NCBI GenBank assembly: GCA_016861105.1
Contig: BOKS01000009.1
Coordinates: 115,926 to 179,925, forward strand
Length of the DNA stretch: 64,000 nucleotides
Origin: Betaproteobacteria bacterium
GTDB lineage: Bacteria > Pseudomonadota > Gammaproteobacteria > Burkholderiales > Casimicrobiaceae
Reading direction: 5' to 3'
The notes under the pieces were generated by a model that saw nothing but the letters and a program-made list of their open reading frames with translations, was not told the origin of the DNA and searched no databases. The position numbers were made by a program, and so were the translations under genes. Positions 1 to 8,546 of the stretch are shown here, in pieces; positions within the stretch are counted from its first letter, which is position 1; each line of letters starts with the position of its first letter.

Positions 1-293
1 GCGCTCTGCGCCTCGAACTCCCGCTGCGGACCGCGCGGCACGGGGCCGAAGCGGCGGAAGAACTCGTAGAACGGGTCGTCCTCGGAGAGCTCGGGGCGCT
101 GCGCGCGCCTCCGCTGCGTGACGTCGATCGACACGACCGCCGGGCCCTGCTTCTCGTAGAGCTCCGTGAAGTCGGGGAGCACGCCGTTGACGCGGGTTTG
201 CGCCGGCGCGCCGGCCGGCAGCAGCGCGGCGGCCAGCACGAGGGCGAACGCGGCCACGGCGTGCCGCGCGGACGAAGGGACGGACGGATTCAT
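1..293 (-). CDS. mucD: Periplasmic serine protease DegP/MucD, N-terminal part
   Basis: The first 97 codons of an HtrA-type protease; the rest lies beyond the left edge. The start ATG is followed by a signal peptide (basic N-terminus, Ala/Leu-rich core, cleavage near APAQ). The stretch that typically precedes the trypsin-like domain follows (VLPDFTELYEKQGPAVVSID). The catalytic His, Asp and Ser are not in the window. It lies 51 bp downstream of rseB on the same strand, the usual place of mucD/degP in betaproteobacterial rpoE operons. In the family it removes misfolded outer-membrane proteins in the periplasm. Family and position are clear; whether it is DegP or DegQ cannot be said from the fragment. 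Confidence 0.85.
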   Translation of the reverse strand, partial: MNPSVPSSARHAVAAFALVLAAALLPAGAPAQTRVNGVLPDFTELYEKQGPAVVSIDVTQRRRAQRPELSEDDPFYEFFRRFGPVPRGPQREFEAQS

Positions 294-344
294 GGGATCA
301 CTCTGCGGGCTTGTTGTTCGAGGCGCGCTGGGGCGCGACCGCCG

Positions 345-1325
345 CTAGCGGCGCGACACCGACTGCGCGATCTGGCGGACGGTCACGGCGGGGGCTTCGC
401 CGAGCGCGGTCACCAGGTGGTCGTCCAGCTTCAGCGTGTAGACGTTGAGGCCGCCCTGGCGGACCGCGCCGGCCTGCTGGCCCGGCACCGCCGCGATCGG
501 CTCGACGAACACGGACACGGCCACGAGGCCGTCGGAGAACACGAGATGGGCGACCGGCTCGCGCTTGCCGCGCAGCGTGCGGAAGCCCTCCATGATCTTG
601 GAGAACCCCGGCGGCAGCTTCGCGACCACCCAGCCGGTGTCGTGCGGCACCGGGTCGCCGGCCGAACCCTGGCGCAGCTGCCAGTCGGGCGGCGTCGCCG
701 ACCACGTGGGCTTCACGGCCTCGCGGTCGACCTTCGCGCCGATCGCGATGTCGGTGAACGCGAACTGCTCGACGACCTCCTGCCGCTCGTTGAGCAGGCG
801 CGCCTTCAGCAGCAGCCCCGTCGCGCGGTCGGCCCAGAACTTGTGCCCGTAGCGCAGGCCGTCCTTGGGCTCGAACACGTACGCCTGCGCCTCGAGGCCG
901 GCGACGCGGCCGGCTTCCGCCTTGCGGAACTCGTAGAACTGCGCGAGCGCCTGCTGCTGCTGGGGCGACAGCGACGGGAAGACGTTGCGGAACGTGCGCG
1001 GCTCGACGCGCACGATCTTGGCGTCGGGGTAGTAGCAGCGCACCTCGCCCTCGCTGCGGATCACCTCGCGCGCCGGCCCGTCGAGGTTGACGAGCTTCTC
1101 GTACTCGACGCCGTTGTCGTTGAGGTGCACGAGCCGCGAGGTCTCGACGCGGCCGCCGTGCTGGAACACGATGGTTCCCGCGTAGGTGAGCGAGCGGGCC
1201 GCCTGCGCGGCGCGCGCGAGCCAGGCACTCGCGTCCTCGGCGCAGGCCGGGCGCGCGACGGCGAGGGCCGCAAGCAGCCCCAGCAGCGCCGCGGCGGGTG
1301 CGCGCAACGTCGACGGAGCGCTCAA
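345..1325 (-). CDS. rseB: Sigma-E regulatory protein RseB (MucB)
   Basis: Periplasmic protein that binds the RseA periplasmic domain and shields it from proteolysis until lipoprotein or LPS signals release it. 326 residues, normal for RseB. A signal peptide ending in ARPACA is followed by the RseB N-domain (SLTYAGTIVFQHGGRVETS, with the usual RLVH and GPAREVIR segments) and the smaller C-domain (WVVAKLPPGF to AHLVFSDGLVAVSVFVEP). The best start is a TTG at 1325 that overlaps the rseA stop as TTGA and gives a complete signal peptide at once. No ATG in this frame lies between the upstream rseA body and the signal peptide. Translational coupling to rseA is inferred from the overlap. Confidence 0.9.
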   Translation of the reverse strand: MSAPSTLRAPAAALLGLLAALAVARPACAEDASAWLARAAQAARSLTYAGTIVFQHGGRVETSRLVHLNDNGVEYEKLVNLDGPAREVIRSEGEVRCYYPDAKIVRVEPRTFRNVFPSLSPQQQQALAQFYEFRKAEAGRVAGLEAQAYVFEPKDGLRYGHKFWADRATGLLLKARLLNERQEVVEQFAFTDIAIGAKVDREAVKPTWSATPPDWQLRQGSAGDPVPHDTGWVVAKLPPGFSKIMEGFRTLRGKREPVAHLVFSDGLVAVSVFVEPIAAVPGQQAGAVRQGGLNVYTLKLDDHLVTALGEAPAVTVRQIAQSVSRR

Positions 1326-1816
1326 GGGCGCCCGTCCCCTATCGGCGCGGAGACCGCGCGCAGGTAGGGGCTGACGCCCTGGATCGCGGTCGCCGGCGAA
1401 TACTCCTGGTGGACCAGCACGTACTCCTGCGGGAGCGACCGGCGCACGCTCGCCGGCGTGACCAGGTGCACGTCGCGCGCCTTCGCGATCGCGGTGCCCG
1501 GCGACTCGGTGAGCGACAGCGCCGTCCAGCCGACGATGCTCACCGCCGCGATCGACGCGGCGGCCGCCCACGCCCACGTCGACACCGGGTGCTGGCGGCG
1601 GCGCGGCGCGAGCACGGTGGGCTCCGCGGCGAGCGCCCTGGCGAAGCGCTGCGAGAAGCGCGGCATCGCGCCGGGCGCGCCGCGCAGCGTGTCCCCGATG
1701 ACCTGGTAGCACGCCCACGTGGCGAGCGCGCCGGGGCGCCGGCACTCGCCGAGGACGCTGTCGACCTCCTCGTCGGGCAGGTCGCCGTCCATCAGGCGGG
1801 AGAGTTCCTCGTTCAT
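1322..1816 (-). CDS. rseA: Anti-sigma-E factor RseA (MucA)
   Basis: Single-pass inner-membrane anti-sigma factor. 164 residues. The N-terminal cytoplasmic domain begins MNEELSRLMDGDLPDEE and contains the CYQVIGDTLRG helix that contacts sigma. One transmembrane segment lies near residues 80-100 (WAWAAAASIAAVSIVGW), and a periplasmic tail follows that RseB would bind. I chose the ATG at 1816, which overlaps the rpoE stop as TGATG and has GGAG six bases upstream. An in-frame ATG at 1822 would add only two residues. Family knowledge: site-1/site-2 proteolysis of RseA releases RpoE. Confidence 0.9.
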   Translation of the reverse strand: MNEELSRLMDGDLPDEEVDSVLGECRRPGALATWACYQVIGDTLRGAPGAMPRFSQRFARALAAEPTVLAPRRRQHPVSTWAWAAAASIAAVSIVGWTALSLTESPGTAIAKARDVHLVTPASVRRSLPQEYVLVHQEYSPATAIQGVSPYLRAVSAPIGDGRP

Positions 1817-2415
1817 CACCATCTCCGGTTCTCGTCGGTGCCGAGCAGCGGCCGCAGCTCGGCCGCGATCGCCTCGCGCGCGCGGAAGATCCGCGACCGC
1901 ACGGTGCCGATCGGGCAGTTCATCAGCGACGCGATTTCCTCGTAGCTCAGGCCCTCGATCTCGCGCAGCGTGATCGCGGTCCTCAGATCCTCAGGCAGCG
2001 CATCCATCGCGCGGTTCACCGTCTCGGCGATCTGCTTGCCGTGCATCTCGTCCTCGGGCGTCGACGCGTCGCGCAGCGCGTCGGCTTCCTCGAAGTTCTC
2101 GGCGTCCTCGTTGTCGAACTCCGTGGTCGTCGGCGCCCGGCGGCCGAGCGCGACCAGGTAGTTCTTCGCCGTGTTGATCGCAATGCGGTAGAGCCACGTG
2201 TAGAACGCACTGTCGCCGCGGAACGAGGGCAGCGCGCGGTACGCCTTGATGAAGGCCTCCTGCGTCACGTCCTCGACCTCGGCAGGGTCGCGCACCATCC
2301 GCGACAGGAGCCGCCCCAGCTTGCGCTGGTACTTCGCCACCAGCAGCTCGAACGCCCGCTTGTCGCCACGCTGCGCCCGCTCCACGAGCTGCTGATCGAC
2401 TTCGCGATCACCCAT
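1816..2415 (-). CDS. rpoE: RNA polymerase sigma-E factor (ECF)
   Basis: ECF sigma factor for envelope stress, 199 residues. It begins MGDREVDQQLVERAQRGDKRAFELLV, the conserved start of the RpoE/AlgU group. Region 2 is seen as VEDVTQEAFIKAYRALPSFRG with FYTWLYRIAINTAKNYL, and region 4 as LREIEGLSYEEIASLMNCPIGTVRSRI, the -35-binding helix-turn-helix. The frame is open further upstream, to 2484, but the conserved N-terminus fixes the start at 2415. It is the first gene of the rpoE-rseA-rseB-mucD operon. A sequence resembling a sigma-E promoter lies about 120 bp upstream, consistent with autoregulation. Confidence 0.95.
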   Translation of the reverse strand: MGDREVDQQLVERAQRGDKRAFELLVAKYQRKLGRLLSRMVRDPAEVEDVTQEAFIKAYRALPSFRGDSAFYTWLYRIAINTAKNYLVALGRRAPTTTEFDNEDAENFEEADALRDASTPEDEMHGKQIAETVNRAMDALPEDLRTAITLREIEGLSYEEIASLMNCPIGTVRSRIFRAREAIAAELRPLLGTDENRRW

Positions 2416-2534
2416 CCGCGGGTTCTTCAGTCCCTGGTCATGCGTTGTTGTCCCGCCGGAGGGCGGGCCATGGATCCGGCCCACGCTCCGGCCGGCCGAC
2501 GAAACCCGGCGGCCCGCGGTGCACGACTGCAGGC

Positions 2535-2563
2535 AAAGACCGCCAAAATTTCCCGAAGTTTCC
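2535..2563 (-). promoter_or_regulatory. Putative sigma-E autoregulatory promoter of rpoE
   Basis: Read on the minus strand, GGAAACTT is followed after 16 bases by TCTTT. The enterobacterial sigma-E consensus is GGAACTT, about 16 bases, TCTGA. It lies upstream of rpoE, where RpoE family members normally control themselves. A GATAAT hexamer at 2591-2586 may be a housekeeping -10, but no good -35 is visible for it. Confidence 0.5.
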
Positions 2564-2653
2564 GCCTGACCGGCGGCAACGCCGGATTATCGCAAGAAAC
2601 CGGACGGGTGCCGGTCCGGTTGGCGCGGAGCCGTCCGCACTGCGGGCCGGCCG

Positions 2654-3673
2654 TCAGCACCGGCGCAGCTCGACCAGCGGACGCAACTCGCCCGTCGCGA
2701 CGCCGCGATGGTTGCGCAGGACGGGGCGCCCGAGGCCGGCGAGCGCTTCGCGGCGCGGGGCGTCCAGCAGGCCGAGCTGGTCGAGCACGCCCACGATCGC
2801 CGGGCCGACCGCCCGCCGGCTGCCGTCCGCGACCTTGAGGGCGACGCCCAGGCCCGTCCCGGTCACGCCGACGGCCTGCACGCCCTCGGCGCCGATCTTC
2901 GCCACCCAGTCGCCGCCGCCGGCGCGCATCAGGGCCGCGTCGCTGCGGCCTTCGCCCGAGACCATCTCCGGATGCGCCGTCATCGCATCGCGCAGCCGGC
3001 GCGGCGCCGCCCGCCACCGTCCGCCGTCGTCGTCGCCGGCGGCGAGCCGCGCGAACGCGCGCGCCAGCGCGACGAGCGGCAACGCGTAGTTCGGCGCGGA
3101 GCAGCCGTCCACGCCGCACGGCATGTCCGCGGCGATGACACCTGCATAGTCCGCGATCGCACTGCGGATCGCGCACTGCAGCGGATGCGCCGGGTGGAGG
3201 TAGTCGTCGCGCCGCCACCCGTGCAGCGTGCAGGCGGCGAGCATCCCGGCGTGCTTGCCCGAACAGTTGTGCGCCAGCGGCGAGTACGGTGGCGGCGGCG
3301 GAGCCTCGCCGCGGGCCTCGTGGAAGCCTGGTGCGTGCGTTCCGCACTGCAGGTGCTCGGGGCCGTGGCCGGCGCGGGCGAGCATCGCGGCGACCGCGTC
3401 GACGTGGCGCGGCTCGCCGGCATGGCTCGCGCACAGCAGCGCGACCTGCGCATCCGAATAATCGAAGCGCTCCACCCCGCCGTCGCGCACGAACGGCAGC
3501 GCCTGCAACGGCTTGAGCGCGCTCCGCGTGTAGACCACGACTTGTGGGTCCCCTGCCGCGTACAAGAGCTGCCCGTGCCGGTCGACGACCGCGACGCTGC
3601 CGTAGTGCACGCTCTCGTCCGTGCCGGCGCGCGTGGCGGCGGCGAGCGGGACGTGCGCGGACGGGTCGGGCAT
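2654..3673 (-). CDS. L-asparaginase, Rhizobium etli (class 3) type
   Basis: Hydrolyses L-asparagine to aspartate and ammonia. 339 residues. The motifs match the R. etli asparaginase II family (beta-lactamase/glutaminase-like fold), not the E. coli AnsA/AnsB fold: SALK near residues 51-54 (Ser-x-x-Lys), CASH near 81-84, NCSGKHAGML near 136-145, and PCGVDGC near 185-191. The Cys and Lys of the last two motifs correspond to the zinc-binding set described for that family. The ATG at 3673 is preferred over one at 3712, because a GATAAT -10-like hexamer at 3706-3701 would place the transcript start between them. No signal peptide, so cytoplasmic. Monocistronic. Confidence 0.85.
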   Translation of the reverse strand: MPDPSAHVPLAAATRAGTDESVHYGSVAVVDRHGQLLYAAGDPQVVVYTRSALKPLQALPFVRDGGVERFDYSDAQVALLCASHAGEPRHVDAVAAMLARAGHGPEHLQCGTHAPGFHEARGEAPPPPPYSPLAHNCSGKHAGMLAACTLHGWRRDDYLHPAHPLQCAIRSAIADYAGVIAADMPCGVDGCSAPNYALPLVALARAFARLAAGDDDGGRWRAAPRRLRDAMTAHPEMVSGEGRSDAALMRAGGGDWVAKIGAEGVQAVGVTGTGLGVALKVADGSRRAVGPAIVGVLDQLGLLDAPRREALAGLGRPVLRNHRGVATGELRPLVELRRC

Positions 3674-3700
3674 CGGCGGCGGCGGGCGGGCGAAACGCGG

Positions 3701-3706
3701 ATTATC
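3701..3706 (-). promoter_or_regulatory. -10-like element upstream of the asparaginase gene
   Basis: GATAAT on the minus strand, in the context GCGATAATCCGCG, 28 bases before the chosen ATG at 3673. A nearly identical GCGATAATCCGGCG occurs upstream of rpoE. No convincing -35 is visible, so this is a weak call, but it helps decide the start codon. Confidence 0.35.
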
Positions 3707-3774
3707 GCCCATTCGGCCCGGCCGACCGTCGCCCCCGGAACCCCGCCGGCGCAGGACCGCGCGCGCCCCGCGCG

Positions 3775-6700
3775 TCAGCGATCGAACGGCTCCACGGTGC
3801 TCTGCCGGTTCTCCAGCGTCGTCCGCAACCGGCAGGCGCCGTCCACCACCGTGGCCATGCCCGGGAACCCGCCGCGCGCGACGCGCAGCGCGAACGCCAC
3901 GCTCTCCCCGACGGCGACGTCGCGCGTTCCCGCAACGCGCACGCCGCTCCAGCGCCCCGGCTGGATCGACACGACCTGCGTGCCGACCGGCGTCCACGTC
4001 GTGCCCGCGTCCACGCTCGCCACGATCTCCACGACCAGCGGCGCGCTGCCGTCTCCCGCCAGGTTCACCACGCCATCGACGCGCATGCGCCGCGGCGCGC
4101 CGGACGCGGCGACCGTCGGCGCGACGCACAGCACGGTCGCCGTCGACGGGTCGAACGCCCCCGTCGCAGCTTCCGTCACCGCGGGGCCCGGCGTTAGCGC
4201 CGACCCCAGCCGGTTCATGAACGCCGCCATCGCCAGGCGACTCACGTCGGCGTCCGGACAGTACGCGCTCGGCGTGCAGCCCTGCGTGATCCCGCGGTTG
4301 CGCATCCACTCCACGCTGCTGCAGAAGGGGCTCGACGCCGCGACGTCCGTGAAGGCGCCGCACGGCGGGCCCAGGGACACCACCAGCGCGACGGCGGAAC
4401 CCGCGGCGACGCTCGCCCCGGCCGCGGGCGCCTGCGAGATCACGACGTTGAACGGAACCGTCGTCGAGACCTCGTGCGTCACCGTCCCGACGACCAGGCC
4501 GGCGCCCGTCAGGGCGACGGTGGCGCTGGAGACGCCCTGCCCGACGACATCGGGCACGACCACCTGCGGCGGACCGCTCGACACCACGAGGTCCACGGCG
4601 CTCCCGGCCGCCACGCTGCTGCCCGCCGGCGGCGTCTGCGCGATCACGTGCCCGACGGGCACCGTCGGCGACGACTGCATCGTCACGACGCCCACCACCA
4701 GGCCCGCCGCGTTCAGCGCCGACGTCGCCGCCGCCTGCGACAGCGCGATCACGCTGGGCACGGTGACGTTCCCCGCGCTTCCCGGCGCGACCAGCAGCGC
4801 GATCGCGGAACCCGCCGGCGCGGCCGCGCCGGCGACGGGCGACTGCCCGCGGACGCGTCCCGGCGGATCGGCCCCGGGCAACCCGGTCGTGACGGTCCCC
4901 AGCGCGAAGCCCGCGTTCGCGATGGCCGTCGCCGCGGCCGCCTGCGTGAGCCCGTTGACGTTGGGGACGACCGCGCCGTTGGGTCCGAGCGAGACGACCA
5001 GCGCCACCGGCGTGCCGAGCGGCTGCACGGAGGCCGCCGCAGGAAGCTGCGAGAGCACGAGGCCCGCCGGCACGGACGGCGACGCGGCGAAGGTCACCGC
5101 CCCGACCGTGAAGTTCGCCGTCGCGATCGCCTCGCGCGCCGTCGGCTCGGACGCGCCGACGACCGACGGCACGGCGGCGGGCGCGACGCCGCCCACGGTG
5201 ACGACCACGGTCGCGAAGCCGCCGTTGCCGCGCGCATCGTAGGCCGCGAGCACGAGGCGCCGCGGCCCCGGCGGCCCCGAGACGACCGGCACGTTCGCGG
5301 CATACCCGCCACCGCCGGGCAGCGCGGCGAACGCCTCGCCGGGCCGTACGATGCGCCCGTCGCCGTTGGCATCGAACAGCACCTCCGCACGGGCGATGCC
5401 GACGTCGTCGCTCGCGCCGAACGCGACCGCGATGTTCCCCCCGGCGGCGACGTTCACGCCGCCCGCGGGCGCGATCGGCTGGATGCGCGGCTCGACGTCG
5501 TCCTGCGGGCCGAACTGCCGCTCGATCTGTGCCGGGGTCTGCTCGGTCTCGTCCGGCGGAAACGGCAACAGCGCGCTGTTGCGGTGGCCGAACGTGTCGC
5601 CGCCGAAGCGGACCACCGAGGCCGTCGCCATGTCGAGGGTCGCCCAGTCGTCGCGAACCGCGTCGGCGGACCCCGCGTACGCATCGATCGGACATGCGGC
5701 GGCCCCGGGCAGCGGCGTGCCGTCCTCGTCGGTGCCCACGCCCTGCGAGCACATCGCGTACGCGTAGTTCATCAGGCTTACGTAGTCCGGCTTGAAGTTG
5801 TCGTGGTCGACGCCGCCGTGCAGCAGCGTCATCAGGTGGCCGAGCTCGTGCACGATCCCCTTCCAGTGCTGGACGAACGAGCCTCGCTGGTAGCCCGGCA
5901 GGTAGCGACGGATCACCCCGGTGGCCACGATCACGTCCTTGCCGTGCGCGAATCCCCCGTCCAGCCTGCTGCCGGCGGCGGCCTGCCCCCCCGAACCGTC
6001 CAGGATCGCGTAGGTGCTGGTGGCGTCCGGGACCACCGTGAACGGCACGCGCACGTCGATCGCGCCGGTGGTCGCCGAGTTCTGGGCCACGCCCGCCGTT
6101 CCGATCACGCGGACCTGGCCCGCGCCGGTCCCGCCGGTGATCTTGACCGCCAGCCCGGCGACGTCCGCGAGGTCGGGATTGTTCGCATCGTTGATCGTCC
6201 ACGCGTCCGCCGCCGTGACCGTGCCGGTCATGGGCGCCTTGTTCTTTGGATGGGCGCCGATGGAGTTGGCCCACACGACGGAGGTGAATGCGAACTGGCG
6301 CGCGCCGCGCTCGCTGTTCCACACGTTCTGCGCCTTGATGTCGCCGAAGGCGCGCATGGCGACGCCGGGCAGCGAGAACGTCGACGGGTCGTCGAAGTGC
6401 ACGACGTCGAGCGGCGCGGGCCACACCACCTTGCCCCCGCGCAGCAGCGCGGTGCCCATGTCGGTGGACAGCGGCATTCCCGCGCTGTCGAACCACGGGC
6501 CGGCGTCGACGTGCACGCGGATGCCGGCGGGCACGCCGCTCGCCAGCGCGGGCGCGGCCGCGAAGTAGTCGACGACGCGCTGCACGACGCCGGCCGCCGG
6601 CCGGTGCCGGACGAACTCGTTGAGCGGCGGCTGATCGTCCGCCACCCAGTCGATCTGGATGAACAGGTCGCGCGCGAACGGGTCCGTGCCCATCGCGGGC

Positions 6701-8334
6701 AGGTCGAGGTCGATCGTGCCGGTGCCGTCGAGGTCGATGCCGGCCGTCTCCCAGTGGTCGTACAGGCCGTCCTGGTCGCTGTCGAGGTGCTCCCCGCGCA
6801 CGATCAGCTGCGTGCCGCCGGCGGCGGCGGCCCAGAACGCGACGCGGTGGTCGCCGAGCCGCATCGCGCGCGGCGTCTGCGCGTCCGTGAAGTTCGCGGG
6901 GGCGATCGGGTCGTGCACGCCGATGTCGGCGACCGTGTGCGCGAGGATGCTGTCGCCCACCTGCACGACGGGGACGGGGCCCACGCGGCTCAGCAGCGTC
7001 TCGGAGTCGTGCGTGTTGTCGCTCTCGCACAGGCCGTTCGCGCCGGCGGAGACGTAGAAGACGCCGTTCGCGCTCGCGATCGCGTCGTCGCCGCGCGTGG
7101 TGAACGGATTGCCGGCGGCCCCTTCGGCGAGGACCACGCACTGGTCCCGGATCAGCGGTGCATCGAGATCCACGCGCAGCGTCCAGAGCCCCTTCTGCGC
7201 AGAGAAGTAGAACGGCTTCCCCGTGCCCGCGTTCTGCCGGCTCTGCGCGTTGGGGGTGCCCACGAACGCGACCACCACCGACGCATTCGCCGTGCCGTCG
7301 CGCCCGGGGGTGTAGGCGATGCCCACGCGGCTGTCCACGTCGACGCTTGCGAGATGGAGCCGGCTGCCGGTCTCGTCGTGGCCGAGCTCCGGCTTCTTGA
7401 CGACGTCGTTCTCGCCGGCCACGCGCACGATCCGCCGCTGCCCCCCGGGCAGCTCGATCGACAGGAAGACGCCGGTCCCGAAGCCGCGGTTGCCCGCGAA
7501 CGCCACGACCTTGCCGTCAGGGGTGATGCCGGGCGCGACGCCGAGCCGGGTGAAGCCCTGCGCGGCCCCGGCGATCTGCGTTGGCGCGCCCAGCCCGTAG
7601 GCGAACAGCAGGATCGGGTCCGCGTTGCCCAGCCCGCGCACCGCGACGCGGCCGTCGTCGGCCAGCGCGGGCCGCGAGTTCGTCGTGTTGAGGGCGTACT
7701 CGTTGCGCGTCCCCTGGTCGGCCCCGCCCGCGGGATTGGTCTGCACCGTCCCGAGGTAGCGGGCGATCGTGGGCGTGTTCTCGTACGCCCCGAACGCGAC
7801 CTGCGAGAAGCACACTTCGCCCGCCTCGCACAGCCCGTCCTTGTCGCCGGTGGGGACGGCGCTGCTGCGATCCTCCAGGACGCGACTGGCATTGATCGCC
7901 GGGCCCTGGAAGAGGATGTTGTACGGCTGCCCGGTCGTCGTGCCGCGCACGGCCAGCGAGCTGTCGTCGGGCGCCCCGGCGCGGAAGACGCGGATCTCGT
8001 ACAGCGCCTGGGGAAGGATGCGGTTCCACGTGACGATCTCGTCGTGGAAGTTGATCATCACCGCGTCGCCGAAGCTGCGGGAGGTGGACAGGAAGCCGGG
8101 CGCGACGTCGACGCGCCCGCCTGCAGGCGACCAGGAGAACACCGAGGGACCGCCGGCGTAGGTGCCGACGTAGGCGACCTTGCCCTTCGCGTTGACCGAG
8201 GGGCCCGTGCCGAGCGACACGATGCCGTCCTGGCCGGTCTGCGCGACGATGTCGAACTTGTAGAAGACGCTGGCCTGCGCCGCGAGCGTTGTCGCGACGC
8301 ACAACGCGCCGACGGTCCCCTGGATCGCACGCAT
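3775..8334 (-). CDS. Giant secreted zinc metalloprotease with PASTA repeats and an SLH-like module
   Basis: 1519 residues. The chosen ATG has GGGGAGGG just upstream and begins a signal peptide (MRAIQGTVGALCVATTLAAQ). Residues 20-500 look like a beta-rich propeller-type region with repeated strand motifs. Near 516 there is a thrombospondin-3-like calcium segment (DSDQDGLYDHWE). Near 828 there is HELGHLMTLLH, a full HExxHxxGxxH-type zinc site with third ligand spacing preserved. It is followed about 20 residues later by SLMNYA, a Met-turn, so the catalytic domain looks intact. An EF-hand-like loop (DANGDGRIVRPGE) lies near 990. Residues 1055-1323 hold four PASTA repeats of about 67 residues, each ending SLGP or similar. 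Residues 1325-1390 resemble an SLH module (FTDVAASSPFCSSVEWM). Substrate unknown. It follows prpE on the same strand but is probably separately transcribed. Confidence 0.8.
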   Translation of the reverse strand: MRAIQGTVGALCVATTLAAQASVFYKFDIVAQTGQDGIVSLGTGPSVNAKGKVAYVGTYAGGPSVFSWSPAGGRVDVAPGFLSTSRSFGDAVMINFHDEIVTWNRILPQALYEIRVFRAGAPDDSSLAVRGTTTGQPYNILFQGPAINASRVLEDRSSAVPTGDKDGLCEAGEVCFSQVAFGAYENTPTIARYLGTVQTNPAGGADQGTRNEYALNTTNSRPALADDGRVAVRGLGNADPILLFAYGLGAPTQIAGAAQGFTRLGVAPGITPDGKVVAFAGNRGFGTGVFLSIELPGGQRRIVRVAGENDVVKKPELGHDETGSRLHLASVDVDSRVGIAYTPGRDGTANASVVVAFVGTPNAQSRQNAGTGKPFYFSAQKGLWTLRVDLDAPLIRDQCVVLAEGAAGNPFTTRGDDAIASANGVFYVSAGANGLCESDNTHDSETLLSRVGPVPVVQVGDSILAHTVADIGVHDPIAPANFTDAQTPRAMRLGDHRVAFWAAAAGGTQLIVRGEHLDSDQDGLYDHWETAGIDLDGTGTIDLDLPAMGTDPFARDLFIQIDWVADDQPPLNEFVRHRPAAGVVQRVVDYFAAAPALASGVPAGIRVHVDAGPWFDSAGMPLSTDMGTALLRGGKVVWPAPLDVVHFDDPSTFSLPGVAMRAFGDIKAQNVWNSERGARQFAFTSVVWANSIGAHPKNKAPMTGTVTAADAWTINDANNPDLADVAGLAVKITGGTGAGQVRVIGTAGVAQNSATTGAIDVRVPFTVVPDATSTYAILDGSGGQAAAGSRLDGGFAHGKDVIVATGVIRRYLPGYQRGSFVQHWKGIVHELGHLMTLLHGGVDHDNFKPDYVSLMNYAYAMCSQGVGTDEDGTPLPGAAACPIDAYAGSADAVRDDWATLDMATASVVRFGGDTFGHRNSALLPFPPDETEQTPAQIERQFGPQDDVEPRIQPIAPAGGVNVAAGGNIAVAFGASDDVGIARAEVLFDANGDGRIVRPGEAFAALPGGGGYAANVPVVSGPPGPRRLVLAAYDARGNGGFATVVVTVGGVAPAAVPSVVGASEPTAREAIATANFTVGAVTFAASPSVPAGLVLSQLPAAASVQPLGTPVALVVSLGPNGAVVPNVNGLTQAAAATAIANAGFALGTVTTGLPGADPPGRVRGQSPVAGAAAPAGSAIALLVAPGSAGNVTVPSVIALSQAAATSALNAAGLVVGVVTMQSSPTVPVGHVIAQTPPAGSSVAAGSAVDLVVSSGPPQVVVPDVVGQGVSSATVALTGAGLVVGTVTHEVSTTVPFNVVISQAPAAGASVAAGSAVALVVSLGPPCGAFTDVAASSPFCSSVEWMRNRGITQGCTPSAYCPDADVSRLAMAAFMNRLGSALTPGPAVTEAATGAFDPSTATVLCVAPTVAASGAPRRMRVDGVVNLAGDGSAPLVVEIVASVDAGTTWTPVGTQVVSIQPGRWSGVRVAGTRDVAVGESVAFALRVARGGFPGMATVVDGACRLRTTLENRQSTVEPFDR

Positions 8335-8412
8335 CCCCGCCCTCCCCTGGTGCCGGCGCACGCTGTCGCGGGCGCCGCCCACCGGGCGGCGCGTTCGGTG
8401 TCCGCCACGTCC

Positions 8413-8440
8413 GCGGAGCGCGCCGGGCGGCGCGCTCCGC
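8413..8440. terminator. Strong hairpin between prpE and the metalloprotease gene
   Basis: A perfect 12-bp inverted repeat (arms GCGGAGCGCGCC / GGCGCGCTCCGC) with a four-base loop. It lies in the 212-bp gap after prpE and before the metalloprotease. There is no U-tract on either strand, so it may be a transcription pause, an mRNA-end stabiliser or a Rho-assisted terminator. Confidence 0.4.
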
Positions 8441-8472
8441 GTCGACGCGGGAACCTCCGGACGCTAGCAGAT

Positions 8473-8490
8473 CGTGCGCCGCGGCGCACG
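8473..8490. repeat. 18-bp perfect palindrome
   Basis: CGTGCGCCGCGGCGCACG reads the same on both strands. It lies 57 bp after the prpE stop and 32 bp beyond the hairpin at 8413-8440. It could be part of the prpE 3' end or a protein-binding site. No function can be assigned. Confidence 0.35.
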
Positions 8491-8546
8491 TAACAAACGC
8501 GCGCCGGCGTCGGTCCGCCTGACAGCGCCGGCGCGGCGCGCACGCC

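Noticed and set aside
4474..8493. A 1339-codon open frame on the plus strand
   Set aside because: It is antisense to the metalloprotease, is almost entirely Arg, Gly, Ala and Pro, and has no domain motifs. Such frames arise from the third-position GC bias of the real gene.
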